Shown: piece after piece, positions 6,126-6,289 of the stretch | Numbering within the stretch: the first letter of the stretch is position 1 | Layout of the letters: each line of letters opens with the position of its first letter | Origin: Candidatus Omnitrophota bacterium | GTDB taxonomy: Bacteria; Omnitrophota; Gorgyraeia; Gygaellales; Profunditerraquicolaceae | Length of the DNA: 6,289 bases | NCBI GenBank assembly: GCA_023818905.1 | Contig: JAMWDE010000055.1 | Coordinates: forward strand, 1 to 6,289 | Direction: 5' to 3' | Program-made: the position numbers and the translations under genes | Notes under the pieces: generated by a model | Told to the model about the DNA's origin: nothing | Databases searched by the model: none | The model's input: the letters and a program-made list of their open reading frames with translations, nothing else

Positions 6126-6289
6126 TTATGACTCATCATGAGATGGAGTAATACTGATTTTGCATTCAGATGGAGAAGTAGTTATGTTTTTTCTTAATAG
6201 GATACGTATGACCTCAATAGACATAAATCCTGCTAACAGAATAAGGATTATAGAAACTATAAATAGCGCGATATCTTTCTGTAGATAAT
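6126..6289 (-). CDS. C-terminal end of an unidentified membrane protein, cut by window edge
   Basis: The reverse strand is open in one frame from the right edge to a TAA at 6128-6126, giving 53 complete codons; the other two frames are stopped within this stretch. The peptide begins YLQKDIALF and has one clear hydrophobic helix, about residues 6-31 (rich in Ile, Leu, Val and Ala), followed by the basic LRKN and a short polar tail ending PSHDES. By the positive-inside rule the tail is probably cytoplasmic. No start codon with a ribosome site precedes the helix inside the window, so the gene continues beyond the edge. I do not recognise the family. Its 23 bp spacing from lysC suggests co-transcription, but that alone gives no function. 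It could instead be a chance open stretch, though the hydrophobic run followed by a basic patch argues for a real gene. Confidence 0.6.
   Translation of the reverse strand, partial: YLQKDIALFIVSIILILLAGFMSIEVIRILLRKNITTSPSECKISITPSHDES

Noticed and set aside
6132..6142. CTCAT-C-ATGAG inverted repeat before lysC as terminator or operator
   Set aside because: It lies inside the end of the upstream gene, has a one-base loop and no T run, and a five-base palindrome is expected by chance.
6141..6176. Repeated AGATGGAG spaced 27 bases apart
   Set aside because: Two eight-base copies in coding sequence, encoding the TSPS and TPSH parts of the tail, are too short to be meaningful.

Overview
The window is a compact bacterial chromosomal segment, AT-rich (about 40% G+C by eye). 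Every gene I can support lies on the minus strand, so transcription runs from high to low coordinates. In that order it holds the last 53 codons of an unidentified membrane protein (right edge), aspartate kinase (lysC), citramalate synthase (cimA), valyl-tRNA synthetase (valS) and the first 124 codons of nicotinate-nucleotide pyrophosphorylase (nadC), cut by the left edge. Gaps are 23 bp before lysC, 35 bp before cimA and 143 bp before valS. nadC probably overlaps the end of valS by 14 bp. No transfer RNA, ribosomal RNA, CRISPR array, insertion sequence or convincing terminator was seen.

The proteins are of ordinary bacterial type. The low G+C, the lysC-cimA-valS order and the short spacings would suit an uncultivated anaerobic lineage such as Omnitrophota or a relative, but this is a guess from gene order and style, not something the sequence proves.

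The genes form a loose metabolic theme. LysC commits aspartate to lysine, threonine and methionine synthesis. CimA makes citramalate from pyruvate and acetyl-CoA, opening a threonine-independent route to isoleucine. ValRS charges tRNA with valine and must reject threonine and isoleucine-like competitors. NadC makes the pyridine nucleotide precursor of NAD. This is a housekeeping biosynthesis cluster and I see no defence, mobile or secondary-metabolism system.

The two observations most worth following are an internal, strongly Shine-Dalgarno-led in-frame start in lysC that would yield a separate ACT-domain beta subunit, and an in-frame insertion of about 20 residues in valS that carries a short repeat-like ACTGAT motif at the start of the editing domain.
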